A DNA stretch of 64,000 nucleotides from Actinoallomurus sp963850195 (GCA_963850195.1 CAWKKD010000007.1:62001-126000); one strand, 5' to 3'. Shown: positions 41,535 to 50,383, counted from the first letter of the stretch. Program-made: numbers and translations. The notes: a model not told the origin generated them from the letters alone.

Positions 41535-42127
41535 CGGAGACATCTGATCTGCACGGACCGCCGATCGATCACGCAAGGATCGAGAAGGCGGTCCGTGAGA
41601 TCCTCATCGCGGTCGGGGAGGACCCCGACCGCGATGGTCTCGTGGACACCCCCTCGCGGGTCGCCCGCGCGTACGCCGAGCAGCTCGCAGGCCTCCGCCA
41701 GCGACCCGAGGACGTGCTGAACACCGTCTTCGACGCCGACCACGACGAGATGGTGATCGTCAAGGACATCGAGGTCTACAGCCTCTGCGAGCACCATCTG
41801 GTCCCCTTCCACGGTGTGGCCCACGTCGGCTACACCCCCAACGTCCGCGGCCAGATCACCGGGCTGTCCAAGCTGGCCCGCCTGGTCGACGTGTACGCGC
41901 GCCGACCGCAGGTGCAGGAGCGGATGACCTCGCAGGTCGCCGACGCCCTCATGGACGTGCTCGAGCCGCGCGGCGTGATCGTCGTCGTCGAGGCGGAGCA
42001 CCTGTGCATGACCATGCGCGGCGTGCGCAAGCCCGGCGCGAAGACCGTCACCTCCGCGGTGCGCGGTGACTTCCGCGAGTGCCCGAGCACTCGCGCCGAG
42101 GCGATGAGCCTCATTCTCGGGCGCTGA
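41531..42127 (+). CDS. folE: GTP cyclohydrolase I
   Basis: First step of tetrahydrofolate synthesis, GTP to dihydroneopterin triphosphate. 198 residues. The GTG start overlaps the ftsH stop, implying coupled translation. Zinc ligands lie in YSLCEHHLVPFHG (Cys, His) and AEHLCMTMRGVRKPG (Cys). GQITGLSKLARLVDVYARRPQVQERM is the family signature. It opens the fol genes, which are interrupted by the LPG-synthase-like gene before folP. Confidence 0.97.
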   Translation: MTETSDLHGPPIDHARIEKAVREILIAVGEDPDRDGLVDTPSRVARAYAEQLAGLRQRPEDVLNTVFDADHDEMVIVKDIEVYSLCEHHLVPFHGVAHVGYTPNVRGQITGLSKLARLVDVYARRPQVQERMTSQVADALMDVLEPRGVIVVVEAEHLCMTMRGVRKPGAKTVTSAVRGDFRECPSTRAEAMSLILGR

Positions 42128-42254
42128 GGGACGCATCGCCCGGTGTTACGTTGGCAGAGGGAGCGGGCCCCTCGCCGGCCGACGGTGTGATGGCACGTAC
42201 GTGGGGTGGCATGGCGGGTTCCCGCGCTACCCACACTGACTACGCTGTGGGGCC

Positions 42255-44030
42255 GTGATCGTGGAGACGAGACAGGAGACGTCCGGCCGTTCCGAGTCCG
42301 ACGAGCGCCGGACGGAGTTCGACCGTCGCAGCCGCCGTCGCTGGGTGCCGGCGCTCGCGGGCTGGCTCACCTTCCTCGTAGGGCTGCACGACGTCGTCGG
42401 CGCGCTGCTGCCGGAGTGGCATCGGCGCATGGTGGCCATCGACGAGTTCGTGCCCGGATCGGTGAACAACGCGGCCAGGACCGCGACGCTCGTCGCCGGC
42501 CTGCTGCTGCTCCTGCTGTCGCACGGGCTGAGACGGCGCAAGCGCCGCGCGTGGCGCGCGGTCGTGTGCCTGCTGGCCTTCACGATCGTGTCGCACGCCG
42601 TGAAGGACTTCGCGCTGGCGGCGATCGTCGCGGCCGTCATGCTCACCGTGCTGGTCATCTACCGCGCGGAGTTCTACGCCACCGGCGATCCGCGGACTCG
42701 ATGGCGCGCGCTGTGGGTCGGGTCGTTCCTCGCCGCCGTGAGCGTGCTGATCGGACTGCTGTTCATCGCGCTCAACTCCCAGGGGCTCCCGCACGACTAC
42801 TCCCTCGCCGACCGGCTGCGGCACGTCGTCGAGGGGATGTTCGGCGCCAGCGGGCCGGTGACCTTCGACTCCGACCGCAAGAACGACCTGTTCAGCCTGA
42901 TCCTGGGCACGCTGGGGCTGTTCACCGGCCTGACCACGGCCTTCCTCTTCCTGCGACCCGCCGAGCCCGCGCCGTCGCTGTCCGCCGAGGACGAGGAGCG
43001 GATCCGCGACCTGCTGGACAGCCAGGGCGCGCGCGACTCGCTCGGCTACTTCTCGCTGCGCCGCGACAAGAGCGTCATCTGGTCGCCCACCGGCAAGGCC
43101 TGCATCACGTTCCGCGTGGTTTCTGGGGTGATGCTGGCCGGAGGCGATCCGATCGGTGATCCGGAGGCGTGGCCCGGCGCGATCCAGGCATTCCTGGAGG
43201 AGGCCGCCCGCCACGCCTGGGCGCCCGCCGTGATGGGCTGCAGCGAGCTCGCCGCGGAGGTCTGGTGCCGCGACACCGGGCTGTCCGCCCTCGAGCTCGG
43301 CGACGAGGCGATCATCGACGCCGCGGAGTTCTCCCTCGACGGCCGTACGATGCGCAACGTCCGGCAGATGGTCAACCGGGTGGCGCGGCAGGGCTACGTC
43401 GCCGAGGTCCGGCGTGAGAAGGACTACACGGCCGAGGAGCTCAAGGCCCTGTGGGACCGGGCCGGCGCCTGGCGCGGCACCGACCACGAGCGCGGCTTCT
43501 CGATGGCGCTCGGCCGGGTCGGCGAGCCCGGCGACGAGGACTGCGTGCTCGCCACCGCCACCAAGGACGGCGAACTGCACGCGATCCTGCACTTCGTGCC
43601 CTGGGGCGCCGACGGGCTCTCCCTCGACCTCATGCGGCGCGACCGGTCCGCCCAGCCCGGCCTGAACGACTTCCTCATCGTCGAGGCGATCAAGGCGGCG
43701 TCCGACCTGAGCGTCAAGCGGATCTCGCTCAACTTCGCGGTCTTCCGCGCGGCGCTGGCCCGCGGCGAGCGGATCGGCGCGGGCCCGGTCCTGAAGGCCT
43801 GGCGCGGGCTGCTCGTGTTCCTGTCCCGCTGGTTCCAGATCGAGTCGCTGTACAAGTTCAACGCCAAGTTCCAGCCGGTCTGGCAGCCGAGGTTCTGCGT
43901 CTACCCGAGCCTCAACGACACCCCGCGCATCGCGCTGGCGGCCCTGGAGGCCGAGGCGTTCATCGTCTGGCCACGGCTGAGGGTTCCCGGCCTCAAACGC
44001 CCGCCGAAGCGCGTACTGCCGGCGCCCTGA
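42255..44030 (+). CDS. Lysylphosphatidylglycerol synthase-like membrane protein (DUF2156, MprF type)
   Basis: A 591-residue protein. Five to six hydrophobic segments occupy residues 30-240 (WVPALAGWLTFLVGL, AARTATLVAGLLLLLLSHG, and others). The cytoplasmic C-terminal half (GYFSLRRDKSVIWSPTGKACITFR to YPSLNDTPRIALAAL) is the DUF2156 GNAT-like domain that transfers an aminoacyl group from tRNA to phosphatidylglycerol in MprF proteins. There is no LysRS domain, unlike LysX. A role in modifying membrane charge or resistance to cationic peptides is likely. GTG start. Confidence 0.9.
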   Translation: MIVETRQETSGRSESDERRTEFDRRSRRRWVPALAGWLTFLVGLHDVVGALLPEWHRRMVAIDEFVPGSVNNAARTATLVAGLLLLLLSHGLRRRKRRAWRAVVCLLAFTIVSHAVKDFALAAIVAAVMLTVLVIYRAEFYATGDPRTRWRALWVGSFLAAVSVLIGLLFIALNSQGLPHDYSLADRLRHVVEGMFGASGPVTFDSDRKNDLFSLILGTLGLFTGLTTAFLFLRPAEPAPSLSAEDEERIRDLLDSQGARDSLGYFSLRRDKSVIWSPTGKACITFRVVSGVMLAGGDPIGDPEAWPGAIQAFLEEAARHAWAPAVMGCSELAAEVWCRDTGLSALELGDEAIIDAAEFSLDGRTMRNVRQMVNRVARQGYVAEVRREKDYTAEELKALWDRAGAWRGTDHERGFSMALGRVGEPGDEDCVLATATKDGELHAILHFVPWGADGLSLDLMRRDRSAQPGLNDFLIVEAIKAASDLSVKRISLNFAVFRAALARGERIGAGPVLKAWRGLLVFLSRWFQIESLYKFNAKFQPVWQPRFCVYPSLNDTPRIALAALEAEAFIVWPRLRVPGLKRPPKRVLPAP

Positions 44031-44083
44031 TCGGGCCGCTCCCGACGGGCGCGGTCACGCGCCGACACCATAGGCTGACCGGT

Positions 44084-44935
44084 ATGACCATGAGCATCGC
44101 CGGCATCCCCGCTCCCGGGCGTTGTCTCGTCATGGGCGTCGTCAACGTCACTCCTGACTCGTTCTCCGACGGCGGGACCTGGTTCGACCACGACGCGGCG
44201 ATCCGGCATGGGCTGGCCCTCGTCGCCGAGGGCGCCGACATCGTCGACGTGGGCGGTGAGTCCACCCGCCCCGGAGCGCAGCGGGTCTCACCGCACGAGG
44301 AGGTACGCCGCGTCATCCCGGTGATCAAGGCGCTCGCCGAAGAGGGCGTGCCGGTCAGCGTGGACACGATGCGCGCCGAGGTGGCCGGGCTCGCGGTCGC
44401 GGCCGGCGCACGCCTCGTCAACGACGTCAGCGGCGGCCTCGCCGACCCGGCGATGGCCCGGCTGGTGGCCAAGGCCAACGTGCCGTACGTCGTCATGCAC
44501 TGGCGTGGGCATAGTCACGACATGCACACCCGCGCCGTCTACCAGGACGTCGTACGCGAGGTCACCGACGAGCTGCGGGCCCGCATCGACGCCATCGTCG
44601 AGGACGGCGTCGACCCGTCCCTGCTCATCGTGGATCCCGGCCTCGGCTTCGCGAAGCGGCCGGAGGACAACCACAACTGGAGCCTGCTCGCCCATCTCCC
44701 GGCGCTGACCGCGCTCGGCCACCCGGTGCTGGTCGCCGCGTCGCGCAAGCGCTTCCTCGGCCGGCTGCTCGCCGCACCCGACGGCACACCGCGCCCGTTC
44801 GCCGAGTCCGACGACGCCACCGTGGCGATCACTACGCTGGCGGCCGCCGCCGGCGCCTGGTGCGTACGCGTCCACCGCGTACGCCCGAACGCCGACGCCG
44901 TGCGCACCGCCGCGGCCTGGGGCGCCGCGCTGTGA
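44084..44935 (+). CDS. folP: Dihydropteroate synthase
   Basis: Joins p-aminobenzoate to dihydropterin pyrophosphate; the sulfonamide target. 283 residues. Motifs: VMGVVNVTPDSFSDGG, DVGGESTRPGA, SVDTMRAEVA, LVNDVSGG, DPGLGFAKRPEDN, SRKRFLGRLL, and RVHRV at the C-terminal phosphate site. The second ATG (44090) is an alternative start. It is followed directly by the NTF2-like gene, then folB and folK. Confidence 0.97.
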   Translation: MTMSIAGIPAPGRCLVMGVVNVTPDSFSDGGTWFDHDAAIRHGLALVAEGADIVDVGGESTRPGAQRVSPHEEVRRVIPVIKALAEEGVPVSVDTMRAEVAGLAVAAGARLVNDVSGGLADPAMARLVAKANVPYVVMHWRGHSHDMHTRAVYQDVVREVTDELRARIDAIVEDGVDPSLLIVDPGLGFAKRPEDNHNWSLLAHLPALTALGHPVLVAASRKRFLGRLLAAPDGTPRPFAESDDATVAITTLAAAAGAWCVRVHRVRPNADAVRTAAAWGAAL

Positions 44936-44958
44936 GCGTGGCGGACGAAGGAGGCTCC

Positions 44959-45396
44959 GTGACCGAGGCCGACGTCAGCGCCGTGGAGACGGTCAACGCC
45001 GAGTTCTACGCGGCGTTCGAGTCCGCCGACCTGGATCGCATGGGCAGCGTCTGGGCCGACGGCGTCCACGCCGAAGACGTGGTCTGCGTGCACCCTGGCT
45101 GGCCGTTGCTGCGCGGGCGTGGCACGGTTCTGCGCTCCTGGGCGTTGATCATGGCGAACACTCCCTACATCCAGTTCGTCCTCACCGACACCCAGACCCG
45201 CGTCTCGGGAGACCAGGCCGTCATCACCTGCTCGGAGAACATCATCACCGCCACCGAGGAGACCGCGAGCGCGTTCACCTCGGGGGGAAGCGTGGTGACC
45301 ACCAACGCGTTCCTTCGTACCGACGGAGGCTGGCGGATGTGGCTGCACCACGGATCGCCGGTGTTGAACAGCCAGGACGAGGACGACGAACAATGA
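44959..45396 (+). CDS. NTF2/SnoaL-like domain protein
   Basis: A 145-residue protein with a cone-shaped NTF2 fold: VNAEFYAAFESADLDRMGSVW at the N terminus, HPGWPLLRGRGTVLRSW, and TNAFLRTDGGWRMWLHHGSP at the end. AAGGAGG four bases before GTG 44959 decides the start over two earlier GTGs. The stop overlaps the folB ATG. The conserved position between folP and folB suggests a link to pterin metabolism, but these folds also serve as isomerases or binding proteins; the substrate is unknown. Confidence 0.85.
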   Translation: MTEADVSAVETVNAEFYAAFESADLDRMGSVWADGVHAEDVVCVHPGWPLLRGRGTVLRSWALIMANTPYIQFVLTDTQTRVSGDQAVITCSENIITATEETASAFTSGGSVVTTNAFLRTDGGWRMWLHHGSPVLNSQDEDDEQ

Positions 45397-45758
45397 GTGA
45401 CGATCGCATCGAGCTGCGCGGCCTGCGGGCGCGCGGACGGCACGGGTGCCTGCCGGCAGAACGCGAGCTCGGGCAGGAGTTCATCGTCGACGTGGTCCTC
45501 ACGCTCGACCTGAAGCCCGCCGCCGAAGGGGACGATCTATTGCGTACGGTGGACTACGGAGCGCTGGCCGACCGGCTGGTGGCCGTCGTCGAGGGGGAGC
45601 CCCTCAACCTCATCGAGACGCTGGCCGAACGGCTGGCGGCGGTCTGTCTCGAGCCGTCGCCGGTCGAGAAGGCCGCGGTCACCGTGCATAAACCGAGCGC
45701 GCCGGTGCCCCATCCGTTCACCGACGTGGCCGTGACGATTCACCGGAGCCGCCCATGA
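45393..45758 (+). CDS. folB: Dihydroneopterin aldolase
   Basis: Cleaves dihydroneopterin to 6-hydroxymethyl-dihydropterin and glycolaldehyde. 121 residues, matching the family. RIELRGLRARGRHGCLPAERE carries the usual N-terminal Gly/His pocket, TVDYGALADRL is a signature, and Lys in VTVHKPSAPVP is the catalytic Lys region. It overlaps the NTF2-like stop (ATGA) and folK (ATGA). Confidence 0.96.
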   Translation: MSDDRIELRGLRARGRHGCLPAERELGQEFIVDVVLTLDLKPAAEGDDLLRTVDYGALADRLVAVVEGEPLNLIETLAERLAAVCLEPSPVEKAAVTVHKPSAPVPHPFTDVAVTIHRSRP

Positions 45759-46276
45759 CGACATCATCGGCAAAACGCCGGACCGTGCTGTCCCTCGGCA
45801 GCAACCTCGGCGACCGCCTCGACAACCTGCAAGGAGCGATCGACGCGCTGTTCGACGCGCCTGGCCTGGACTTCGTCGCGATCTCACCCGTGTACGAGAC
45901 CGCGCCGGTCGGCGGCCCCGAGCAGGGCGACTTCCTCAACGTCGTCATCGTGGCCAACAGCCGGGTCGCGCCCGAGTCGCTGCTCGAACGCGTCCTGAAC
46001 ATCGAGGACGCGATGGCCCGTGAGCGCCGCGTCCGCTGGGGACCGCGCACCCTCGACATCGACATCGTCGTGATGGGCGACGTGACCTCCGAGGACCCGA
46101 CGCTGCTGCTGCCGCACCCGCGCGCACACGAGCGCGCGTTCGTGCTGGTGCCGTGGTGCGACGTCGACCCCGAGGCCTCCCTACCCGGGTGGGGGCCGCT
46201 CTCGGACCTGCTGCCCTCGGTGGCCGACCAGGGGCTGCGTCGCCGTGACGACCTCGAGCTCCAGCCCCCCGCGTGA
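45755..46276 (+). CDS. folK: HPPK, 6-hydroxymethyl-dihydropterin pyrophosphokinase
   Basis: Transfers pyrophosphate from ATP to hydroxymethyl-dihydropterin, feeding FolP. 173 residues. Motifs: LSLGSNLGDRLDNLQ, SPVYETAPVGGPEQGDFLN, RWGPRTLDIDIVVMG (metal-binding DxD) and LPHPRAHERAFVLVPW. It starts on the folB stop, and its own stop overlaps the DUF3180 GTG. Confidence 0.97.
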   Translation: MTTSSAKRRTVLSLGSNLGDRLDNLQGAIDALFDAPGLDFVAISPVYETAPVGGPEQGDFLNVVIVANSRVAPESLLERVLNIEDAMARERRVRWGPRTLDIDIVVMGDVTSEDPTLLLPHPRAHERAFVLVPWCDVDPEASLPGWGPLSDLLPSVADQGLRRRDDLELQPPA

Positions 46277-46746
46277 AACCGACCCGTGTCCCGGTCATCG
46301 CGATCATCCTGATCGCGGTGGCCGCCGTCACGTGGGCGGTGGTGCGGCTCCTCTACACCTCGCTGCCGCCGCTGCCGTGGACGATGGTGCCGTCCCTGCT
46401 GCTGCTCGGGCTCGGTGAGCTGTACACCGCCCTGGTCACCCGTGCCCGCATCCAGCGCAAGCCGAACACCAAGCCGATGGAGCCGCTCGTCGCCGCCCGG
46501 CTGGCGGCGCTGGCCAAGGCCAGTTCGCATGCCGCGGCGGTGCTCGCGGGCGTCTTCGCCGGCCTCGCGATCTACCTCGCCTCGTCCCTGGACAAGCCCA
46601 CCCCGAGGCACGACTTCTTCGTCAGCGGCGGCACCGTTCTCGCCGCCGCGCTCCTCATCGGCGCGGCGGTGTTCCTGGAGTTCTGCTGCCGGGTTCCGAA
46701 GGGCCCGGAGGACAAGAGCGACGAGCGTCCCGCCTCCCGGCGGTGA
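46273..46746 (+). CDS. DUF3180 membrane protein
   Basis: A 157-residue protein of the actinobacterial DUF3180 family, usually next to folK. Four hydrophobic helices: VIAIILIAVAAVTWAVVRLL, WTMVPSLLLLGLGELYTAL, AAAVLAGVFAGLAIYLASS, and VLAAALLIGAAVFLEFCCRV. The charged C-terminal tail (PEDKSDERPASRR) is cytoplasmic. Function unknown. Its last 52 codons are repeated in diverged form at 50194-50350. Confidence 0.92.
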   Translation: MKPTRVPVIAIILIAVAAVTWAVVRLLYTSLPPLPWTMVPSLLLLGLGELYTALVTRARIQRKPNTKPMEPLVAARLAALAKASSHAAAVLAGVFAGLAIYLASSLDKPTPRHDFFVSGGTVLAAALLIGAAVFLEFCCRVPKGPEDKSDERPASRR

Positions 46747-46753
46747 ACGCGTC

Positions 46754-46792
46754 GGGAAAGGGCCTCTCGTCGATTGACGAGGGGCCCTTCCC
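46754..46792. terminator. Terminator of the fol block, bidirectional
   Basis: GGGAAAGGGCCTCTCGTC pairs, with one bulge, with GACGAGGGGCCCTTCCC around a short AT-containing loop, just before the convergent serine-hydrolase stop. Confidence 0.85.
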
Positions 46793-46795
46793 GTG

Positions 46796-48037
46796 TCAGC
46801 CCGCGGCGAGGTCCGGGTCGAAGGCCGCGGCGGCGATCTTCATCACGTACGGCATCTCCGAGCCGTCCTTGTCGCCCGTCGGGTTGAGCGAGTAGACGAG
46901 CACGCGGCGCCGGTCGCGGGTGGCGAACATCCCGCTCGTGTAGCCGGGGCGCGAGCCGGTCTTGCCCCAGACGGTGACGCCGTTGGGCAGCGTGGTCCGC
47001 ATCAGGCCGGCGCTGAAGCAGGCCTGGCCGGCGTCGGGGCCGATGACGCAGTTGTTCGTGCCGAGGTACCTGACCTTCGGGACGGTGAACATCTCGTCCA
47101 GCTCGCCGGCGGGCACGACGCGGCCCTGGAGGATCGCGTTGATGAGCCGCGTCAGGTCGGCGGCGCTGGAGATGATGCCGCCCTCGGCCCACGGCCAGGG
47201 GCTCTGCTCGGAGACGTCGTGCAGCGTGGTCGCGCCGTCCTCGGTGATCGCGACGTAGCCGTGGGCGTGCGGGCCGGGCAGGCGCGGGTCATGGCGGTCG
47301 AGGACGTACGTGTCGCGGAGCCGCAGCGGCTCGATGATCCGCCGCGCGACCTCGTGGGCGTACGTGTGGCCGGTGACGCGTTCGACGAGCAGGCCGGCGA
47401 CGAAGTAGTTCGTGCCGTTGTACTGCTGTTCGGTGCCGGGCGCGAAGCTCATGGGGTGGGTGACGGCGTCCGCGACGATCTGCCGCGGTGTCCAGCTCTC
47501 GAGCCGGTGGTCGAGGAACCACTGGGCGTCGCCGGATCCGAGGCCGCCGCCGGGCAGGCCGCTGGTGTGGTCGAGGAGCTGCCGGACCGTGATCGCGGGG
47601 TAGGACGCGGGCAGCAGCCCCGGCAGGTAGTGCTGGACCGGCCGCCCGAGGTCGATCCGGTGCTCGGCGGCGAGCTGCAGGACGACGACCGCGGTGAACA
47701 CCTTGGAGATGCTGCCGGCGCGGAACCGGCCGTCGGCGGGTACCGGCCGCCCGGTGGCCACGTCGCCGACCCCGGACGTGCCGCTCCACCGCCCGGCCGG
47801 CCCGCTCACGGCGGCCAGCGCGCCGGTCACGGTGGCGTTCGGCAGTCCGGAGATGGCCGCCGCCATCGCGGCCGGGTCCAGCGGCGGCAGCGCGGCCCCG
47901 CTCGCGGGGGCGGTGCTCGCGACGCGGGTGCCCGCCGGGGGGCTGCTCGCGGCGGGGGCGTTCGCCGAGGCGGTGCCGGTGCTCGCGGTCGCCAGGGCGG
48001 CGACGACCGCCCCGGCGATGGTCAGGTGTCTTCTCAT
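46796..48037 (-). CDS. Secreted serine hydrolase (beta-lactamase/DD-peptidase class C-like)
   Basis: A 413-residue exported protein. Signal peptide 1-25 (MRRHLTIAGAVVAALATASTGTASA) from the ATG at 48037; a Pro/Ala/Ser linker follows. Motifs of the S12 family: S-I-S-K in AGSISKVFTA, Y-N-G-T-N-Y in place of the usual YSN, LLDHTSGLP, and KTG in VWGKTGSRPGY. It is likely a D-Ala-D-Ala carboxypeptidase or esterase of unknown substrate. It is divergent from the sensor kinase gene, with a 177-bp shared promoter region, which could place it under that system. Confidence 0.9.
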   Translation of the reverse strand: MRRHLTIAGAVVAALATASTGTASANAPAASSPPAGTRVASTAPASGAALPPLDPAAMAAAISGLPNATVTGALAAVSGPAGRWSGTSGVGDVATGRPVPADGRFRAGSISKVFTAVVVLQLAAEHRIDLGRPVQHYLPGLLPASYPAITVRQLLDHTSGLPGGGLGSGDAQWFLDHRLESWTPRQIVADAVTHPMSFAPGTEQQYNGTNYFVAGLLVERVTGHTYAHEVARRIIEPLRLRDTYVLDRHDPRLPGPHAHGYVAITEDGATTLHDVSEQSPWPWAEGGIISSAADLTRLINAILQGRVVPAGELDEMFTVPKVRYLGTNNCVIGPDAGQACFSAGLMRTTLPNGVTVWGKTGSRPGYTSGMFATRDRRRVLVYSLNPTGDKDGSEMPYVMKIAAAAFDPDLAAG

Positions 48038-48214
48038 GGTCCACAGCCTGTGGCCGGTGGCCCGTCCGGCGGATCGCCGCGGCCACCGATCTTCGGCCTC
48101 ACCCGTACGACCGAGACAGGGGCGTCGGGCTCGGCCGGGCGGAGGAGGCGCGGCCGTACCGGATCGGCCGCGCCGGCGAGGCGCCGGCGCACCGTACCGG
48201 CGGATACTCGGGGG

Positions 48215-49360
48215 GTGCGCAGCCCAACGTGGAACCGCCTCGACCCGTACGTCGCCGACGGCGTGGTCGCCCTGGTCGTGCTGGCGATCGTCTACACGCC
48301 GTTCGTGATCACGCGGGCCGACCAGCCTGGGCCGTTCTCGCCGTGGGCGTGGCTCTTCATCGCGGGCTCGGGCCTGCCGCTCGTCTGGCGGAGGCGGTTC
48401 CCGGTCCTGTGCTTCCTGGTCATCTTCGCCGCGCTCGTCGCCTACAACACGGTGCCCCGCGCGGCGAGCGAGCCGATCGCGTGGGGGTTCCTGGTCGCGG
48501 TCTACTCGATCGCCTGGGGAGGCGCGCGCTGGCAGCAGGCGGTGGTGATGTCGGTGGCGGTCGTGACCGCCGTCGCGACGGCCCGTAGCGAGACGACCAC
48601 CGTGATCGGGCTGCTCACCACGACCGGCGCGTACATCCTGGGCATTCTGGCGAAGCGGCGTGAGGCGCGCCTGCGGGAGCTCGCGCACCGGGCGGGCGAG
48701 CTCGAACGCGAGCGCGAGCTGGAGGCGGCGCGCGCGGTGACCGCCGAGCGGGCCCGGATCGCGCGCGACATGCACGACATCCTCGCCCACGCGGTCAGCC
48801 TCATGGTCGTGCAGGCCGAGGCGGGGCCGGTCGTCGTACGTACCGACCCGGAACGGGCCGCGAAGGCCTTCGACGCGATCGCCGGGGCGGGCCGTGACGC
48901 GATGGTCCAGCTCCGGGGGATGCTCGGCGTGCTGGGCGAGGGGACGGACGCCGGGACGCGTACGCCGCAGCCCACGCTGGCGGCCCTGTCGGTCCTGGTC
49001 GAGCAGGTCGCCGGCGCCGCCGGCCTGCGCGTCGGCCTCGAGACGTCCGGAGAGCCGCGCCCGCTGCCCGCCGACGCCGAGCTGGCCGCGTACCGGATCA
49101 CGCAGGAGGCGCTGACCAACACCGTGAAGCACGCCGGAGCGGAGCACGCGACCGTACGGCTGGAGTGGACGGAGACCGCACTGGTGATCACGGTACGGGA
49201 CGACGGGACGCCGGGGCGGGTACCCGGCCAGGGGCACGGGCTGATCGGGATCCACGAGCGCGCCGCGGCGTGCGGCGGGACCGCCGAGGCCGGTCCGGGG
49301 CCAGGCGGCTACCGGGTCACCGCGACCCTGCCGTACGCGCGCGCGGCGGTGCGGTCATGA
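48215..49360 (+). CDS. Sensor histidine kinase (NarL/DesK type)
   Basis: A 381-residue membrane kinase. The GTG at 48215 leads to four to five membrane segments (VADGVVALVVLAIVYTPFVI, AWLFIAGSGLPLVW, VLCFLVIFAALVAYN, and others), without a large sensor domain. A coiled linker (RRAELERERELEAARAV-like) precedes the H-box RIARDMHDILAHAVSLMV with the phospho-acceptor His. The HATPase has EALTNTVKHAG and GHGLIGIHERA. It overlaps the regulator gene start (ATGA). The signal is unknown; cell-envelope stress is a usual case for this class. Confidence 0.93.
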   Translation: MRSPTWNRLDPYVADGVVALVVLAIVYTPFVITRADQPGPFSPWAWLFIAGSGLPLVWRRRFPVLCFLVIFAALVAYNTVPRAASEPIAWGFLVAVYSIAWGGARWQQAVVMSVAVVTAVATARSETTTVIGLLTTTGAYILGILAKRREARLRELAHRAGELERERELEAARAVTAERARIARDMHDILAHAVSLMVVQAEAGPVVVRTDPERAAKAFDAIAGAGRDAMVQLRGMLGVLGEGTDAGTRTPQPTLAALSVLVEQVAGAAGLRVGLETSGEPRPLPADAELAAYRITQEALTNTVKHAGAEHATVRLEWTETALVITVRDDGTPGRVPGQGHGLIGIHERAAACGGTAEAGPGPGGYRVTATLPYARAAVRS

Positions 49361-50013
49361 CCGTCCGCGTCGTCGTCGCGGACGACCAGGAGCTGGTCCG
49401 CAGCGGATTCGCCATGATCCTGGACGCCCAGCCCGACCTCGAGGTCGTCGCCGAGGCGGCCGACGGGCACCAGGCCGTCGCGGCCGTACGCGAGCTGGCG
49501 CCGGACGTCGTCCTGCTCGACGTCCGGATGCCGAACATGGACGGCATCGAGGCCGCCCGCGTGATCTGCGCGAGTACGCCCTGCCGGGCGCTCATGCTGA
49601 CCACCTTCGACCAGGACGACTACGTCTACGACGCCCTGTACGGCGGGGCGAGCGGGTTCCTGCTGAAGGACGTGCGCCGCGACGACCTCGTTCACGCGGT
49701 ACGCGTCGTGGCGGCCGGGGAGTCGCTCCTTGCCCCGACCGTCACCCGGCGGCTGATCTCGGACCTGACCGCGCGCCGCCCGCGCTCGTCGCCCGCGACC
49801 GGCCTGGACGTCCTCACCGCGCGCGAGCGGGAGACCCTGCGGCTCCTGGGCCGCGGCCTGTCCAACGTGGAGATCGCCACGGCCATGGTGATCAGCGAGC
49901 ACACGGTGAAGACCCACGTCAGCAACGTGCTCGCCAAGCTCGGGCTGCGCGACCGCATGCAGGCCGTCATCGCCGCGTACGAGTCGGGCCTGATCGCTCC
50001 GGGCGCCCCGTAG
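49357..50013 (+). CDS. NarL/LuxR-type response regulator
   Basis: A 218-residue regulator paired with the upstream kinase. The receiver has acidic pocket D9/D10, phospho-acceptor D55 in LLDVRMPNMDG, Thr in LTTFDQDDYVY and Lys in GFLLKDV. A C-terminal LuxR-type helix-turn-helix follows (LTARERETLRLLGRGLSNVEIA, HTVKTHVSNVLAKL). Possible targets include the divergent serine-hydrolase promoter. The stop codon lies in the terminator hairpin that follows. Confidence 0.95.
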   Translation: MTVRVVVADDQELVRSGFAMILDAQPDLEVVAEAADGHQAVAAVRELAPDVVLLDVRMPNMDGIEAARVICASTPCRALMLTTFDQDDYVYDALYGGASGFLLKDVRRDDLVHAVRVVAAGESLLAPTVTRRLISDLTARRPRSSPATGLDVLTARERETLRLLGRGLSNVEIATAMVISEHTVKTHVSNVLAKLGLRDRMQAVIAAYESGLIAPGAP

Positions 50014-50037
50014 GGGCGTGTCCGACAGGCCCCTACT
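50011..50037 (+). terminator. Short hairpin at the response-regulator stop
   Basis: TAGGGGC (containing the stop codon) pairs with GCCCCTA across 11 bases. There is no T-tract, so it is a modest candidate. Confidence 0.5.
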
Positions 50038-50193
50038 TGTCGATGTCGCTGACGACGAAGAACATCGAGCCGAGGATGGCGATCATGTCGGCGACGAGCT
50101 GGCCGGGCAGCATCTCGGTGAGCACCTGGATGTTGTTGAACGACGCGGAGCGGAGCTTCAGCCGCCACGGCGTCTTCTCGCCGCGCGAGACGA
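50033..50193 (-). pseudogene. Duplicated 3' end of nuoD (fragment)
   Basis: 161 bp nearly identical to 51782-51942 (constant offset 1749, with three or four mismatches seen), covering the last 53 codons of NuoD including the stop (SRGEKTPWRLKLRSASFNN ... VVSDIDK). It has no start and is truncated at the junction with a DUF3180 fragment, so it is non-functional. Confidence 0.92.
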
Positions 50194-50350
50194 CCTCGCC
50201 TCGTCGCTGGACAAGCCCACCCCGAGACACGACTTCTACGTCAGCGGCGGCACCGCCCTCATCGGCTGCGCGACGTTCCTGGAGTTCTCTCGCCGGGTCC
50301 CGAAGGGCCCGGAGGACAAGAACGACGAGCGTCCCGCCTCCCGGCGGTGA
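50194..50350 (+). pseudogene. Duplicated 3' end of the DUF3180 gene (fragment)
   Basis: 157 bp matching 46575-46746, including the stop (ASSLDKPTPRHDFYVSGG ... KNDERPASRR), with a 15-bp deletion and several substitutions. It is joined at its 5' edge to the nuoD fragment at base 50193, sharing one base. More diverged than the nuoD fragment. Confidence 0.9.
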
Positions 50351-50383
50351 GGGAGTACGTCGGCGGCGGAGCGCTTGCCCGGT

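Noticed and set aside
39507..41576. Long minus-strand frame opposite ftsH (689 codons)
   Set aside because: Antisense shadow with low-complexity composition; ftsH is complete on the other strand.
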